Notes: a model not told the origin generated them from the letters alone. A stretch of DNA of 64,000 nucleotides from Paenibacillus artemisiicola (GCF_017652985.1 NZ_JAGGDJ010000004.1:186001-250000); one strand, 5' to 3'. Shown: positions 1 through 8,838, numbered from the stretch's first letter. Program-made: numbers and translations.

Positions 1-2
1 GC

Positions 3-941
3 GGCAGTCACAGCTTGGCGCTTAAGAGCGACGGAACCGTCTGGGCGTGGGGGAATAATTCTTATGGCCAACTGGGCGACGGAAACACGGCAGAGCAGCA
101 TGCCCCCGTTCAAGTGCAGGGTCTCGCGTCGGTAACAGCCATGGCAGCGGGCGTCAGAGGAGGGCATACGCTGGCTGTCAGAAGCGATGGAACCGTCTGG
201 GCGTGGGGAAATAACGCTTCCGGCCAGCTGGGCGATGGAAGCCAAATCAATCGTTCATCCCCCGTTCAAGCAACCCATCTCGACGCCGTGTCCGCCATCG
301 CGTCGGGGACTTCGCATAGTTATGCGGTCAAGAGCGATGGAACCGTTCGGTCATGGGGATTGAATAATTACGGTCAACTCGGCGACGGCAGCAAGACCAG
401 CCGGTTTTCACCTGTCCCTATTGCCGCATTTAATCCGGTACCCTATGCCGAAACGCTGCTATATCGCTTCGACGGAACGATACTCGACTTTGACCAACAT
501 TATATGTTATGGAAAAGAACCGGCGATACCATGCTATGGCTGTACAACCGTGCCGATAAAAGCCAAGTCATGGTTTACGATTCCTACGGCTCGGAGGACA
601 AGGTAAGTCAAGCCATGCTATCCGACGATGGCGTCATTTATACCCTCGTATATAATGGAGTGCCCGTCAGCTATTATTGGAAGCAAGGGAAGGTTTTACA
701 CCGTTGGGAAGGGCAGACTCAGTACGGCACAAATGAATATCCGGACGGTACCGTAGTGTATACGTTGTACGGTACGACTTATCTATATTCCACCCGTGAG
801 GGCAAACTCTTATATTCCTTCAGCGGATCAGGGAAATTGGAATACCGGGAAGTCGTCTTCAGCGGACCGGGAGAGGAACAATACCCATATGGAGCCTGGT
901 ACCGGGTTGACGGCGGTGCATTATATGGAATTCGGATTTGA
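3..941 (+). CDS. RCC1-repeat protein, 5' end cut by window edge
   Basis: The frame is open to the first base, so the N-terminus lies outside the window; a TTG at 15 is not a convincing start. About three RCC1-type repeats are visible, each with the pattern SDGTVWAWGNN-x-GQLGDG about 50 residues apart, the mark of a seven-bladed propeller of which only the last blades are seen. After the repeats comes a C-terminal part of about 165 residues rich in Tyr, Gly and Trp (for example VSYYWKQGKVLHRWEG) that may be more beta-propeller. Bacterial RCC1 proteins of Paenibacillus are often secreted and carry S-layer or copper-amine-oxidase-like domains; whether that holds here cannot be seen. Function unknown. 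Confidence 0.85.
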   Translation, partial: GSHSLALKSDGTVWAWGNNSYGQLGDGNTAEQHAPVQVQGLASVTAMAAGVRGGHTLAVRSDGTVWAWGNNASGQLGDGSQINRSSPVQATHLDAVSAIASGTSHSYAVKSDGTVRSWGLNNYGQLGDGSKTSRFSPVPIAAFNPVPYAETLLYRFDGTILDFDQHYMLWKRTGDTMLWLYNRADKSQVMVYDSYGSEDKVSQAMLSDDGVIYTLVYNGVPVSYYWKQGKVLHRWEGQTQYGTNEYPDGTVVYTLYGTTYLYSTREGKLLYSFSGSGKLEYREVVFSGPGEEQYPYGAWYRVDGGALYGIRI

Positions 942-1080
942 GCTAAAGGCCTCTTAACACAAGCTGGCCTCCGAGCTATTTTCTGCTTTTTTACTTCATG
1001 TACAGTCATCGGTTTACGCGGGCCTTATTGGCTTCATTCGCATGTTCTCCGTTGCGTCATCATCCGTAAGTTGGCTGGTA

Positions 1081-1117
1081 ACGACGGCAGCCGATCATTC
1101 CGAGGGCGGCTGCCGTA
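1081..1117. repeat. Palindromic repeat, copy 1
   Basis: ACGGCAGCCG and CGGCTGCCGT form 10-bp arms around a 13-base loop, preceded by AACG. There is no T-run on either side, so it is not an obvious terminator. The same ACGACGGCAGCCGATC core returns at 7520, 8566 and 9400, so this is one copy of a dispersed repeat family. The rest of the 942-1144 gap shows nothing else. Confidence 0.7.
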
Positions 1118-1144
1118 CGCAGTGAAGCTTGTTGGCATGATGGC

Positions 1145-2203
1145 TCATAAACATGTATGGATTTTTTTTAGAAGTTTAAAGCTCTCTCTCTCTAATTGAT
1201 ATATCTCTTTGACGATTGAGATACATTGCTCTTTTTGCTTAATTTCGCTTTGACGCGGTTCTTCATATGGATACATCTCTTTTAGAATTTTGTATCTCGA
1301 AGCAACCTCGTTGTATATTTTTATCCCTTCATCAATCGATTGTTCATTTAAACTTGTAGTTTTTCCTTTCAATTGCCCTTTCAATTGCGTAAGAAATTTC
1401 ACTGCATGACTTCTTGCTTCGTATAAAATTTCTAAAAAGAGACTGAAAAAATATTTATCAACAGCCTCGTCTTCCAATGCAAGCAACCATTTTTCATAGG
1501 ACTTTGAACCGACGTAATAAGTTTTTTCTGACCACCTATAATTTCCTTGTTCGTTTAGTCGAATAACAAATCCAAGTGCATGTTTAAGTGTAGTTAATTC
1601 ATCTACTGGTTCAATTGGAGTGGCCCAGTGTAAAGAAATCAAACCACTTTCCGAGTTAACCGTCTGGTTGTTTGATTTCCGATAATTTACGCAATGGATA
1701 CATGGACATTGACTTAAGCCCAGTAAGTTCCAAGGAATAACGGCATCGCTGTTCTCATATCCAGAGTGCCAATTTTGCGTATAATAACCGAGATCATCAT
1801 AAGCATAAATCACTGATGTTTGATTCCCGATATCTATATTTTTTGCGAAAACTGGTTGTTTTGAGTTAATGGCTTGTTTTGCCTTCTCCCATGCTTGTGC
1901 CTACAAGTTAATAAAATCTACTCTTTCCGCATAAACATGTAGACCATCTATCTCTAATCCAATATTACGCACAAGATTAAGAACCTCTGGTTCAGGTGGT
2001 CCTCCATTAGGTTCCACTAGGTCTTCATCAAGTACATGCAAGAAAGCAAGCCCGGTCATACCAAATATCCATGATGTTGTCAACGGAATCTGATAATAAT
2101 CAGCAATTGATTTAATCGCACCGACTAAAGAAGCATCGATTCCACTAAACTTATAGTTTTCTAATTGTACTTTATGGGTGTTAATACCAATATGATCTGA
2201 CAT
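1145..2203 (-). pseudogene. Gene interrupted by an in-frame amber codon (possible BtrH-N/C39-like family)
   Basis: Two stretches read in the same frame: 2203 down to a TAG at 1903-1901 (100 residues), then on without any frame change to a stop at 1145. Reading through the TAG gives one protein of about 352 residues, with AQAWEKAKQAI directly after the stop and no methionine until a GTG at 1813. The split is therefore a single nonsense codon in one gene, not two genes. The N-part has a SIADYYQIPLTTSWIFGMTG segment; the middle has CPCIHC (two closely spaced Cys pairs); the C-part is charged and probably helical, ending in a coiled-coil-like tail. The N-part resembles BtrH-N/papain-fold-like proteins only loosely, so function is not assigned. 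The start at 2203 (ATG) follows AGGAGGTGCGTA, a good ribosome site. The ribosome site and lack of other damage suggest a recent mutation, readthrough, or a sequencing error. Confidence 0.7.
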
Positions 2204-2257
2204 TACGCACCTCCTATTTTATTCTGGATAATTTGACCAAATGTGGAGAATGCTCTC

Positions 2258-2899
2258 TCAGGTTACTTTCAGGATAATATCTTTTAGTTCGATCAAAGTC
2301 TTGATTCGATAGCTGGCTTGTGAGAAGTCATGCGTTTTGGTGAAGTCGTTGTGTACGATGGCGCAGTCGATACCGGCCGCCAGGGCTGAGTTCAACCCCC
2401 TGTTTGAATCCTCTACAACGAGGGTCTCTTCTTTGGCAGCTCCGAAGCGCTTTAGGCCGGTCAAATAGGGTTCAGGATGCGGCTTGGTGCGCTCGTAGTC
2501 TTCGCGAACGAGGACGAAATCCATGAATCTCCTAATCTGGCGATCTTCATGAATCAGTTGAAAGTCCGCATATTTTGAAGTCGTCACGATTGCCATGCGG
2601 ACGTACTTGGACAGTTCGGCTAGCGCTTCTACTACGCCTTCAATCTCTATGGCTTCTGTTCTTAGATATTCCTGATAATAGACGTTGCGGACCTCACGCT
2701 GCTTGTTGAGGGTTTGTTCATCAATACCTGCCGCCTTAGCTTGCGCCCAAGTGCCCAGTGACTGTGTCATGTCGCGGAGATATTGATCCTTATCCAAGGT
2801 AAATCCAATGTCGGCCAGCGCGCGTTCTCCCGCTTTGTAATACCAGAATTCAGTATCAACCAGAACACCGTCGTGATCGAACAGTATATACTTTTTCAC
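2258..2899 (-). CDS. HAD-superfamily phosphatase (beta-phosphoglucomutase-like)
   Basis: Predicted cytosolic phosphohydrolase of about 213 residues. HAD motifs are in order: motif I FDHDGVLVDT near the N-terminus (nucleophile Asp and general acid two residues later), motif II Thr/Ser in IVTTS, motif III Lys in TKPHPEPY, and motif IV in VVEDSNRG. The helical cap after motif I fits the C1 cap of the phosphoglucomutase-like subfamily. I chose the GTG at 2899 because AAGGAG lies 8 bases upstream and the protein then begins right before the first beta strand; longer upstream in-frame starts would add an unlikely tail. The substrate cannot be told from sequence; sugar phosphates are typical of the group. 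Confidence 0.88.
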   Translation of the reverse strand: MKKYILFDHDGVLVDTEFWYYKAGERALADIGFTLDKDQYLRDMTQSLGTWAQAKAAGIDEQTLNKQREVRNVYYQEYLRTEAIEIEGVVEALAELSKYVRMAIVTTSKYADFQLIHEDRQIRRFMDFVLVREDYERTKPHPEPYLTGLKRFGAAKEETLVVEDSNRGLNSALAAGIDCAIVHNDFTKTHDFSQASYRIKTLIELKDIILKVT

Positions 2900-2992
2900 T
2901 GTTTCGCTCTCCTTCGTCAGTTGGCAACCATGCGTGCCATTACATGCCCCATCGCCATTCAATAGGCAGGAGAAGTTTTAAACGTACTAAAC

Positions 2993-4078
2993 TCATCCCT
3001 TTTTCAGGGCTTCGATTATTTTGATGTATTGCAAATCCCCTAGTCCATAGTGAGGAAATAAATGAAATAAGTGCTGCAATAATTCATCCTGAGGCTTACC
3101 TATATGCTTCTTAATAAACGTCGTGATTTCATTATCTTCCTTTAGATAGTCTAGATATAAACGAATACCCTGGTACATCACAGGCATGACCTTTACTTCG
3201 GGCATACGATGATGAATCAAAACCTGCTCATAAAGATCTTGATAGCCTTCCAGCCTGATCTCCGTTTCTTCCACTTCATAAGTCATTTCGTTAACCATAT
3301 GGAAGTACACTTTTCCATCGAATCTCGCTTGTTCTAAATACGCCAGTACGGTCAGTAAATTGATTTGACAGAACATGTCATCTCCGAACCATAACACCAT
3401 GCATTTATAGCTATTCTCAAACAGCGGTTTCAAAGGAATCACGGTAATCTTCTCATACTCCTGCAAGGAAACCCGATGTCCGGAGGCTCTTGTTTGTATA
3501 AATGCATCGCTGAAAATCGTAACGGTCGTTTCGTTCGAACACATCGCTTCGTTAAAAGGAACATAATCGCTTTTTTCCATTAACTGATGGTTATAGAACT
3601 CTTCATACATCATTTGTCCATTCAAGATATTCAAGATGTCGTGATCAAACTGATTCTGGATCTGATCTTGCAATGCCCCAATCTTCCATTTCTGCGAGAT
3701 GTCCATCGAGAATCCATCCTCTCTGCGATTGATTTTGAATTTGAGATAGGTTTGCAACGGTTGCGGTTTTTTTCTGAAGGCACTCGGGCTTATGCCAAAC
3801 GTCCCTTTAAATGCTCGCGTAAACGCCTCTTGAGACAAAAATCCATACTTAAAGGCAAGATCAATCGTTTTTTGTTGGGTTTCTTTCAATTCCATCGAAG
3901 CCAGATACATTTTTCGAAGAGATTTATATCTTTTTATGGTGATCCCCGTCATCTGATGAAATTTGAATGAACAGTAATAAGGAGAATACCCCATATCACG
4001 GCCTAAACTTGCTAAAGAAAAATCTTCAAAAAGATGATCCTCAATCCAGTCAATCATTTCCTGCATCGTGCGATCCAT
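2993..4078 (-). CDS. AraC-family transcriptional regulator (N-terminal DNA-binding domain)
   Basis: About 361 residues. The double helix-turn-helix is at the N-terminus, residues about 5-105 (FSLASLGRDMGYSPYYCSFKFHQMTG, here shortened to its key part SLASLGRDMGYSP, then the second helix pair in LAFKYGFLSQEAFTRAFK and FGISPSAFRKK). About 250 residues follow with no domain I recognise, presumably ligand sensing. This domain order is the reverse of classic AraC. The ATG at 4078 is preferred over the in-frame GTG two codons upstream because GGGGAGG precedes it by 5 bases. It stands alone between a HAD gene and a divergent peptidase, so its targets are unknown. Confidence 0.88.
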   Translation of the reverse strand: MDRTMQEMIDWIEDHLFEDFSLASLGRDMGYSPYYCSFKFHQMTGITIKRYKSLRKMYLASMELKETQQKTIDLAFKYGFLSQEAFTRAFKGTFGISPSAFRKKPQPLQTYLKFKINRREDGFSMDISQKWKIGALQDQIQNQFDHDILNILNGQMMYEEFYNHQLMEKSDYVPFNEAMCSNETTVTIFSDAFIQTRASGHRVSLQEYEKITVIPLKPLFENSYKCMVLWFGDDMFCQINLLTVLAYLEQARFDGKVYFHMVNEMTYEVEETEIRLEGYQDLYEQVLIHHRMPEVKVMPVMYQGIRLYLDYLKEDNEITTFIKKHIGKPQDELLQHLFHLFPHYGLGDLQYIKIIEALKKG

Positions 4079-4179
4079 AAGCACCTCCCCTTACTTGATT
4101 ATAGAAGAATCGAACCTCTTTTTTTTGATATAAGTTGCGGTTTCTTTTGATGATTTGCTGTCTTTCGCTTCCCGCGCCA

Positions 4180-4208
4180 TTAACCTGCCCCGCGGAATGG
4201 AGTATAAT
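4180..4208 (+). promoter_or_regulatory. Possible sigma-A promoter for the oligoendopeptidase
   Basis: A perfect TATAAT at 4203-4208 has a poor -35 match (TTAACC, 4180-4185) at 17 bp. The two GTCGACT repeats at about 4229 and 4265 lie in the leader. Only the -10 box is convincing. Confidence 0.35.
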
Positions 4209-4330
4209 GGAATAAGGTTGCGCCCCTGTCGACTCGATGATGGGTTGCTGGAATGAGGTAAACGGGTCGACTAGGTTAGCCTGCACGTAAACGCTTCAGT
4301 CTTATAAAACCGGAAGGCGGTGTAGGGTGC

Positions 4331-6025
4331 ATGACATTTAGCGAATATACATACGAGAGACCGAACGTGAAATCGTTCGAGGTGAAATTCAAGGAGCTGC
4401 TTGGCGTATTCGCCGCGGCTGACAGCCTCAAGGAGCAGGACTCCGCGATGGCGGACATAAACAAGCTCCGCAGCGAGTTCGACACGATGCAGACGATCGC
4501 AAGCATTCGCCACTCCATCGATACGACCGACGAATTCTACAAAGCAGAGCAAGACTTCTTCGACGAAAACAGCCCCGTCGTACAGGAATTCGTGACGGAC
4601 TACTACCGGGCGCTGGTCGGCTCGAAGTTCCGCCCCGAGTTGGAGGCTAAATGGGGACGGCAGCTATTCCGGCTCGCCGAGCTGTCGCTGAAAACGTTCA
4701 GCCCCGAGGTGATCGAGGATCTCCAGCAGGAGAATAAATTAACGACGGAATACACGAAGCTGATCGCTTCCGCGAAAATTCCGTTCGAAGGTGAAGAACG
4801 CACGCTCGCGCAGCTCGGTCCGTTCCAACAATCGACCGACCGCGATATGCGCAGACGCGCCGCCGAAGCGTCCTCCGGCTTCATGGCGGAGAACGAAACG
4901 ACCCTCGACCGCATCTATGATGATTTGGTCAAGGTCCGCACGCGGATCGCGAAGAAACTCGGCTTCGACAACTTCGTCGAGCTCGGCTACGCCCGCATGA
5001 GCCGAACCGACTACGACGCCGGCATGGTCGCGAGCTTCCGCAAGCAAGTCCAGGACCATATCGTGCCGGTCGCGACGGCTCTCAAGGAACGTCAACGGAA
5101 CCGGATCGGGGTCGACAAGCTGCTCTATTACGACGAGAACCTCGCGTTCCTATCCGGCAACGCGACGCCGAAGGGCGACCCGGATTGGATCATCGCCGGC
5201 GGCGCGAAGATGTACGCGGAGCTATCGCCGGAGACGGACGCGTTCTTCCGGTTCATGCAAGACAACGATCTGATGGACCTCGTCGCGAAGAAGGGTAAGC
5301 AAGGCGGCGGTTACTGCACGTACATTAGCGAGCACAAAGCGCCCTACATTTTCTCCAACTTCAACGGCACCTCCGGCGATATCGACGTGCTGACGCACGA
5401 AGCCGGACATGCGTTCCAGGTGTACGAGAGTCGCGGCTACGCGGTGCCGGAATATGCCTTCCCTACCTACGAAGCCTGCGAGATCCATTCCATGAGCATG
5501 GAGTTTCTCACTTGGCCTTGGATGGAGCAGTTCTTCAAGGAGGATGCGGACAAATACCGCTTCGACCACCTCGCCAGTTCGCTCATCTTCATTCCATACG
5601 GCGTGACCGTGGACGAATTTCAGCATTACGTGTATGCGAATCCGGAAGCGACGCCGACCGAACGGAAGCAGGCGTGGCGCGAGATCGAGAAGAAATATCT
5701 CCCGCATCGCGATTACGCGAACAACTCGTACTTGGCGGCAGGCGGTTTCTGGCACAAGCAGGGACATATTTTCAACTCGCCGTTCTACTACATCGACTAT
5801 ACGTTAGCGCAGCTTTGCGCATTTCAATTCTGGAAGAAGTCCCGCGAAGACCGCGAAGCCGCCTGGCATGATTACCTCGGGCTTTGCCGTCTGGGCGGCA
5901 GCCTCTCCTTCACGGAGCTTGCAAGCGCGGCCGGCCTGATCTCGCCGTTCCAAGACGGCTGCGTTGCCTCCGTCATCGGCACCATCGAGGCGTGGCTAGA
6001 TAGCGTGGACGACAAGTCTCTGTAA
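4331..6025 (+). CDS. M3-family oligoendopeptidase (thimet/PepF-like zinc peptidase)
   Basis: A 564-residue cytosolic metallopeptidase expected to cut short peptides. The zinc motif HEAGH is at residues 356-360, within the family pattern LTHEAGHAFQ; the downstream Glu ligand is expected in the EACEIHSMSMEF segment (two Glu visible). The C-terminal third is the helical M3 fold and the length is normal for the family. No signal peptide is seen. The ATG follows a weak ribosome site (GGCGGTGTAGG). The gene is markedly GC-rich compared with its AT-richer neighbours, which produces long spurious antisense frames. A hairpin terminator follows about 80 bases after the stop. Confidence 0.93.
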   Translation: MTFSEYTYERPNVKSFEVKFKELLGVFAAADSLKEQDSAMADINKLRSEFDTMQTIASIRHSIDTTDEFYKAEQDFFDENSPVVQEFVTDYYRALVGSKFRPELEAKWGRQLFRLAELSLKTFSPEVIEDLQQENKLTTEYTKLIASAKIPFEGEERTLAQLGPFQQSTDRDMRRRAAEASSGFMAENETTLDRIYDDLVKVRTRIAKKLGFDNFVELGYARMSRTDYDAGMVASFRKQVQDHIVPVATALKERQRNRIGVDKLLYYDENLAFLSGNATPKGDPDWIIAGGAKMYAELSPETDAFFRFMQDNDLMDLVAKKGKQGGGYCTYISEHKAPYIFSNFNGTSGDIDVLTHEAGHAFQVYESRGYAVPEYAFPTYEACEIHSMSMEFLTWPWMEQFFKEDADKYRFDHLASSLIFIPYGVTVDEFQHYVYANPEATPTERKQAWREIEKKYLPHRDYANNSYLAAGGFWHKQGHIFNSPFYYIDYTLAQLCAFQFWKKSREDREAAWHDYLGLCRLGGSLSFTELASAAGLISPFQDGCVASVIGTIEAWLDSVDDKSL

Positions 6026-6103
6026 GGCTGAAGGCTGTTCACGGGAGTCCGTTTTTGCTGTCTTGAGCGTTAGGAACAAATGCGAGTATCAGTCTCTAAT
6101 CGT

Positions 6104-6157
6104 AAAACCAGCAGCAGTCTTGGACTGATAAGTCCACGGACTAATGCTGGTTTTTTG
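6104..6157 (+). terminator. Rho-independent terminator after the oligoendopeptidase
   Basis: AAAACCAGCA pairs with TGCTGGTTTT, with a smaller inner hairpin (GTCTTGGAC region with GTCC), and ends in six T at 6151-6156. Confidence 0.75.
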
Positions 6158-6177
6158 CGATGTTGCTTATGTTTGCT

Positions 6178-6214
6178 TAAACTATCGTGTTCCGTTAGCG
6201 CACGCTAGCTAAAT
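6178..6214. repeat. Edge-like fragment of the dispersed repeat (AACTATCGTGTTCCGTTAG)
   Basis: AACTATCGTGTTCCGTTAGC closely matches the flank of the palindromic repeat at 8607-8627. It lacks the central palindrome, so it may be a decayed or partial copy. The remaining 6215-6305 spacer holds nothing I recognise. Confidence 0.5.
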
Positions 6215-6305
6215 AGACGCTTTGAAAAGCATGTTGCTACCACCTATTTGCTTTGCTCCTCAAAGTAAATTGTCTTTCCGAGGTCGAATTGCCCTAACTA
6301 GTTGT

Positions 6306-6956
6306 TTAGAACTTTCCATTCCAGTACGTCACTTCATCTACCTCTAACCTTACGGTTGGGTATCCAGGTTCTTTTGCTTTTCCAACAGCAATCAGTAAAC
6401 CATCAACAAGATTTTCTGGTATTTTGAACTCGTTACGAAACGCTTCAACGTCATAGCCAATCATAGGTACAGTATCATAACCTCTTGCTTTTGCAGCTAA
6501 AATAAATTGCATCGCTGCTAGGCCGCTATCAAGCATCAGCCATTCCCTTTTCATTTGCTCACTTACATGTCCACTAAAATCGTCCATGCTATTATCGATT
6601 TTCGCTTTAACTTCTTTTGTCATAAAACCCGCATCGACAGCCTTTTGGTTAATTCTCTCTGAATTCTCTATAGAGTAAGCATTCAAATCACCAAATACAG
6701 CAATTACAACAGGAGCCTCAAGTACTTGGCGCTGTCCTAAAGCAATTTTGTGTAACCTTTCTTTAAGGGCAGCCTCCTTAAATACCATAAACCTCCAAGT
6801 GTTCAGATTGTGTGCATTTGGAGCAAGAATAGTCTCTCCGATAAGTTCTTTGATTTCTTCATCCGAAACCTTAACTGATGGATCATATTTGCGAACGGAT
6901 CGGCGCTCATTTATGACATCGTAAAAATTAGCACTTGGCTTTATCTTCTTTTCCAT
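6306..6956 (-). CDS. Nitroreductase-family flavoprotein
   Basis: A 216-residue FMN-dependent NAD(P)H oxidoreductase. The N-terminal family signature RRSVRKYDP (FMN phosphate binding) lies at about residues 18-26, followed by ILAPNAHNLNTWRF, the substrate/FMN loop. The C-terminal GYDVEAFRNEF-x-IP and LLIAVGKAKEPGYPTVR are typical. The family reduces nitroaromatics, quinones or flavins; the specific substrate is unknown. It is divergent from an HxlR-family regulator, a common pairing in which the regulator controls the oxidoreductase in response to electrophiles or quinones. Start ATG at 6956; the ribosome site upstream is modest (GGAGGCAAGGAAAC region). Confidence 0.9.
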   Translation of the reverse strand: MEKKIKPSANFYDVINERRSVRKYDPSVKVSDEEIKELIGETILAPNAHNLNTWRFMVFKEAALKERLHKIALGQRQVLEAPVVIAVFGDLNAYSIENSERINQKAVDAGFMTKEVKAKIDNSMDDFSGHVSEQMKREWLMLDSGLAAMQFILAAKARGYDTVPMIGYDVEAFRNEFKIPENLVDGLLIAVGKAKEPGYPTVRLEVDEVTYWNGKF

Positions 6957-6990
6957 TTTGTTTCCTTGCCTCCGTCATGTATGAGTAGAA

Positions 6991-7018
6991 TTGCTTACCG
7001 GGATTATTATGGTATAGT
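6991..7018 (+). promoter_or_regulatory. Promoter of the HxlR-family gene
   Basis: TTGCTT (6991-6996) and TATAGT (7013-7018) with a 16-bp spacer. Transcription would begin at about 7025, just upstream of the palindrome at 7031. Confidence 0.6.
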
Positions 7019-7030
7019 ACACATACATTG

Positions 7031-7046
7031 AAAAGTACGCACTTTT
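7031..7046. promoter_or_regulatory. Palindromic operator candidate for the HxlR-family regulator
   Basis: AAAAGTACGCACTTTT is a perfect inverted repeat (AAAAGT, 4-base centre, ACTTTT). It lies in the 70-125 bp gap between the divergent nitroreductase and regulator genes, immediately after the regulator promoter, where binding would block it. It may also affect the nitroreductase promoter. Confidence 0.6.
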
Positions 7047-7081
7047 GCGTGATATACACACGGAAAAGTAACAAATGCGTT

Positions 7082-7459
7082 ATGGAGGTCAAAAAAGGGC
7101 AAATGGAAAAGATATACAATAACCAAGTCGAAGTCGTGTTAGATATAATTGGGGGAAAGTGGAAGTCGCATATTATCTTACATTTAGGAAATGGACCCGT
7201 TAGAACGGGTGAATTAAAACGTTTGGTTACAGGCATTACACAAAAAATGCTAATCGAAAAATTAAAGGAACTTGAACAAGATGGTTTAGTTTCCAGAACC
7301 GTTTACAATCAAGTACCACCAAGGGTTGAATATTCCCTCACAACATTCGGTGCTTCATTGAAAGATGTTTTGAAAGTAGTTTGCGACTGGGGAGATGATT
7401 ACGTCAGGCAAAGGTACCCAAACGACGAAGTTATAATAAAACATGATCTTCACCGTTAA
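7082..7459 (+). CDS. HxlR-family transcriptional regulator
   Basis: A winged helix-turn-helix protein of about 125 residues. The family hallmark IIGGKWKSHIILHL is present, followed by RTGELKRLVTGITQKML (recognition region) and the wing LEQDGLVSRTVYNQVPPRVEYSL (family hallmark VPPRVEYSLT). Family members often sense electrophiles through cysteines; here the only clear Cys is in KVVCDWGDD near the C-terminus, and the usual N-terminal Cys is missing from the likely start region. The start is uncertain: ATG at 7082 or ATG at 7103, both in frame; neither has an ideally spaced ribosome site. A TTG at 7028 lies too close to the probable transcription start. Divergent from the nitroreductase, its likely target. 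Confidence 0.88.
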   Translation: MEVKKGQMEKIYNNQVEVVLDIIGGKWKSHIILHLGNGPVRTGELKRLVTGITQKMLIEKLKELEQDGLVSRTVYNQVPPRVEYSLTTFGASLKDVLKVVCDWGDDYVRQRYPNDEVIIKHDLHR

Positions 7460-7460
7460 A

Positions 7461-7495
7461 AAACGGCAGCCACTCAAGAGCGGCTGCCGTTTTAT
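7461..7495 (+). terminator. Terminator after the HxlR-family gene
   Basis: ACGGCAGCC and GGCTGCCGT arms (9 bp) enclose 10 bases, with A-run before and TTTTATT after. The stem sequence matches the dispersed palindromic repeat family, suggesting a repeat copy serves as terminator. Confidence 0.75.
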
Positions 7496-7499
7496 TAGA

Positions 7500-7545
7500 C
7501 CAACCTGACCGTTAGCGCAACGACGGCAGCCGATCGTTCTGAGAA
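7500..7545. repeat. Palindromic repeat, copy 2 (half)
   Basis: CCGTTAGCGCAACGACGGCA followed by GCCGATCGTTCTGAG. It contains the left half of the palindrome seen whole at 8568-8594, directly after the terminator that carries the same stem. Confidence 0.6.
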
Positions 7546-7678
7546 TATTCCAACACTGTAGCTGCAATAGAATCGTATAATACCCGGCATATTTGCAATG
7601 CTGGACAGTAACAATATTTTGCATCTAAGCGTTATAAAGATAACTCCCAAATAATAGGTGAGAGAGAGGCGTAATTGA

Positions 7679-8503
7679 ATGAAAAGATTATTATCCGCTT
7701 TTCTTTGTATGGTTTCATTTTTTTGCTTTAGTCAACTCAACAACGTATCCGCGGCTGCTTCTACTAGTACCTCATCATTGCCAACCTACTCCCATGTATA
7801 TCTAAAAGCCGGACCGTATTATATTCTTTACGCGCATCCCACTGCTCCATTTGTAGATCAGCATAATCGGTTACTTATTCCTGTTCGAGCGTTTGATGAA
7901 TTGTTCGGTGGAAGTGTCTCCTATCAAGCTAGTAACAAAACTGCGGAAGTTATATGGCAAGGCCATACCTATAAATTTGTAGTGGGTTCTGAGAAAGCCG
8001 AAGTGGATGGTAGAACCTTTTCCATGGATACAAAACCCGTAATCAAAGATGGATCAATTTCATTGCCTATACGTTTGTTTTTAAATACGGCGAATCTAAA
8101 ATATCATTGGGATAATGAGCTTCGAGTACTTGTTTTAGACGATGAACGTATACTTGTGGGAGAGCCTTTTATGGATTTTAAAGGAAATGATCTCTGTCCA
8201 GATAATATCGATAATGCTCTTCAGGTTGAGCATTATTCGATAAAAAAACTGAAAGAAGGTAACTTTCAATTAAATATTACAGCTAGAAACAAGTCAGGAA
8301 ATGACATACCGGCCGGTAAAGCGGATATACATCCACTAGTTTCCTTCGGTAAAGTTTATGGTGGTTTTTCAACTGATTCCTACAGCCGCCCAGTATACCC
8401 TGCTTTAGCTGAAGTAAAATCCGGAAAAGAAATCACGGTAACTCAAAACTTCCCATTAGAAGATGTTCAATATATTATTACTGTCGCTAGAATTTTCTCT
8501 TAA
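7679..8503 (+). CDS. Secreted protein with copper-amine-oxidase-N-like domain
   Basis: A 274-residue exported protein. Residues 1-26 form a signal peptide (charged MKRL, hydrophobic core, cleavage expected after VSAAA). Residues about 55-155 match the pattern of the copper amine oxidase N-terminal domain common in Paenibacillus and clostridia: LLIPVRAFDELFGGSVSY, then SISLPIRLFLNTANLKYHWD and a VLVLDDE ending. In these proteins the domain is thought to be a wall-associated module, not an enzyme. The C-terminal 110 residues are beta-rich and unrecognised. AT-richer than the peptidase gene upstream. GAGAGAGG precedes the ATG. No partner gene is apparent. Confidence 0.85.
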   Translation: MKRLLSAFLCMVSFFCFSQLNNVSAAASTSTSSLPTYSHVYLKAGPYYILYAHPTAPFVDQHNRLLIPVRAFDELFGGSVSYQASNKTAEVIWQGHTYKFVVGSEKAEVDGRTFSMDTKPVIKDGSISLPIRLFLNTANLKYHWDNELRVLVLDDERILVGEPFMDFKGNDLCPDNIDNALQVEHYSIKKLKEGNFQLNITARNKSGNDIPAGKADIHPLVSFGKVYGGFSTDSYSRPVYPALAEVKSGKEITVTQNFPLEDVQYIITVARIFS

Positions 8504-8565
8504 TAAGACTAGAATAAGTGCAACGACTGGCCCCCCCCATAAGGATGGCCTTTTCTATTTGCCCA

Positions 8566-8630
8566 ATGACGGCAGCCGATCGTCGGCTGCCGTCGTGTCA
8601 TAATTGAACTATCGTGTCCCGTTAATCAAT
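8566..8630. repeat. Palindromic repeat, copy 3 (complete)
   Basis: GACGGCAGCCGA (8568-8579) and TCGGCTGCCGTC (8583-8594) form a perfect 12-bp stem with a 3-base loop, followed by GTGTCATAATTGAACTATCG and TGTCCCGTTAAT. This is the best-preserved copy of the family in the window. Confidence 0.8.
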
Positions 8631-8633
8631 CAT

Positions 8634-8838
8634 CTAAGGCCTTTTGAATCGAAGATATATGTCCAACCATTCAAATAATGATTGTGTATATTGTGGTACC
8701 AATTCAGGTTCATGCGTCTTCACCAATTGCGGCAGATCAGAGAATTTACTAAGGAACTCACTTACGCACCATCGAATTGACCAGTGGGGGCTAGCTGCCG
8801 TTGACGTTTTTGCATTGGTATTCCTCCACAACTTCTCA
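8634..8838 (-). pseudogene. Unrecognised C-terminal coding remnant
   Basis: A frame of about 67 residues ends in SLFEWLDIYLRFKRP and has no ATG; the only in-frame starts are TTG without a ribosome site. Its composition looks protein-like (ELVPQYTQSLFEWLD), and it is flanked by two fragments of the dispersed repeat. It is most likely the tail of a lost gene, but could be non-coding. No family recognised. Confidence 0.3.

Noticed and set aside
5222-5767. Antisense frame of 181 residues in the oligoendopeptidase gene
   Set aside because: The peptidase frame carries HEAGH and full-length homology patterns; the antisense frame comes from GC bias.
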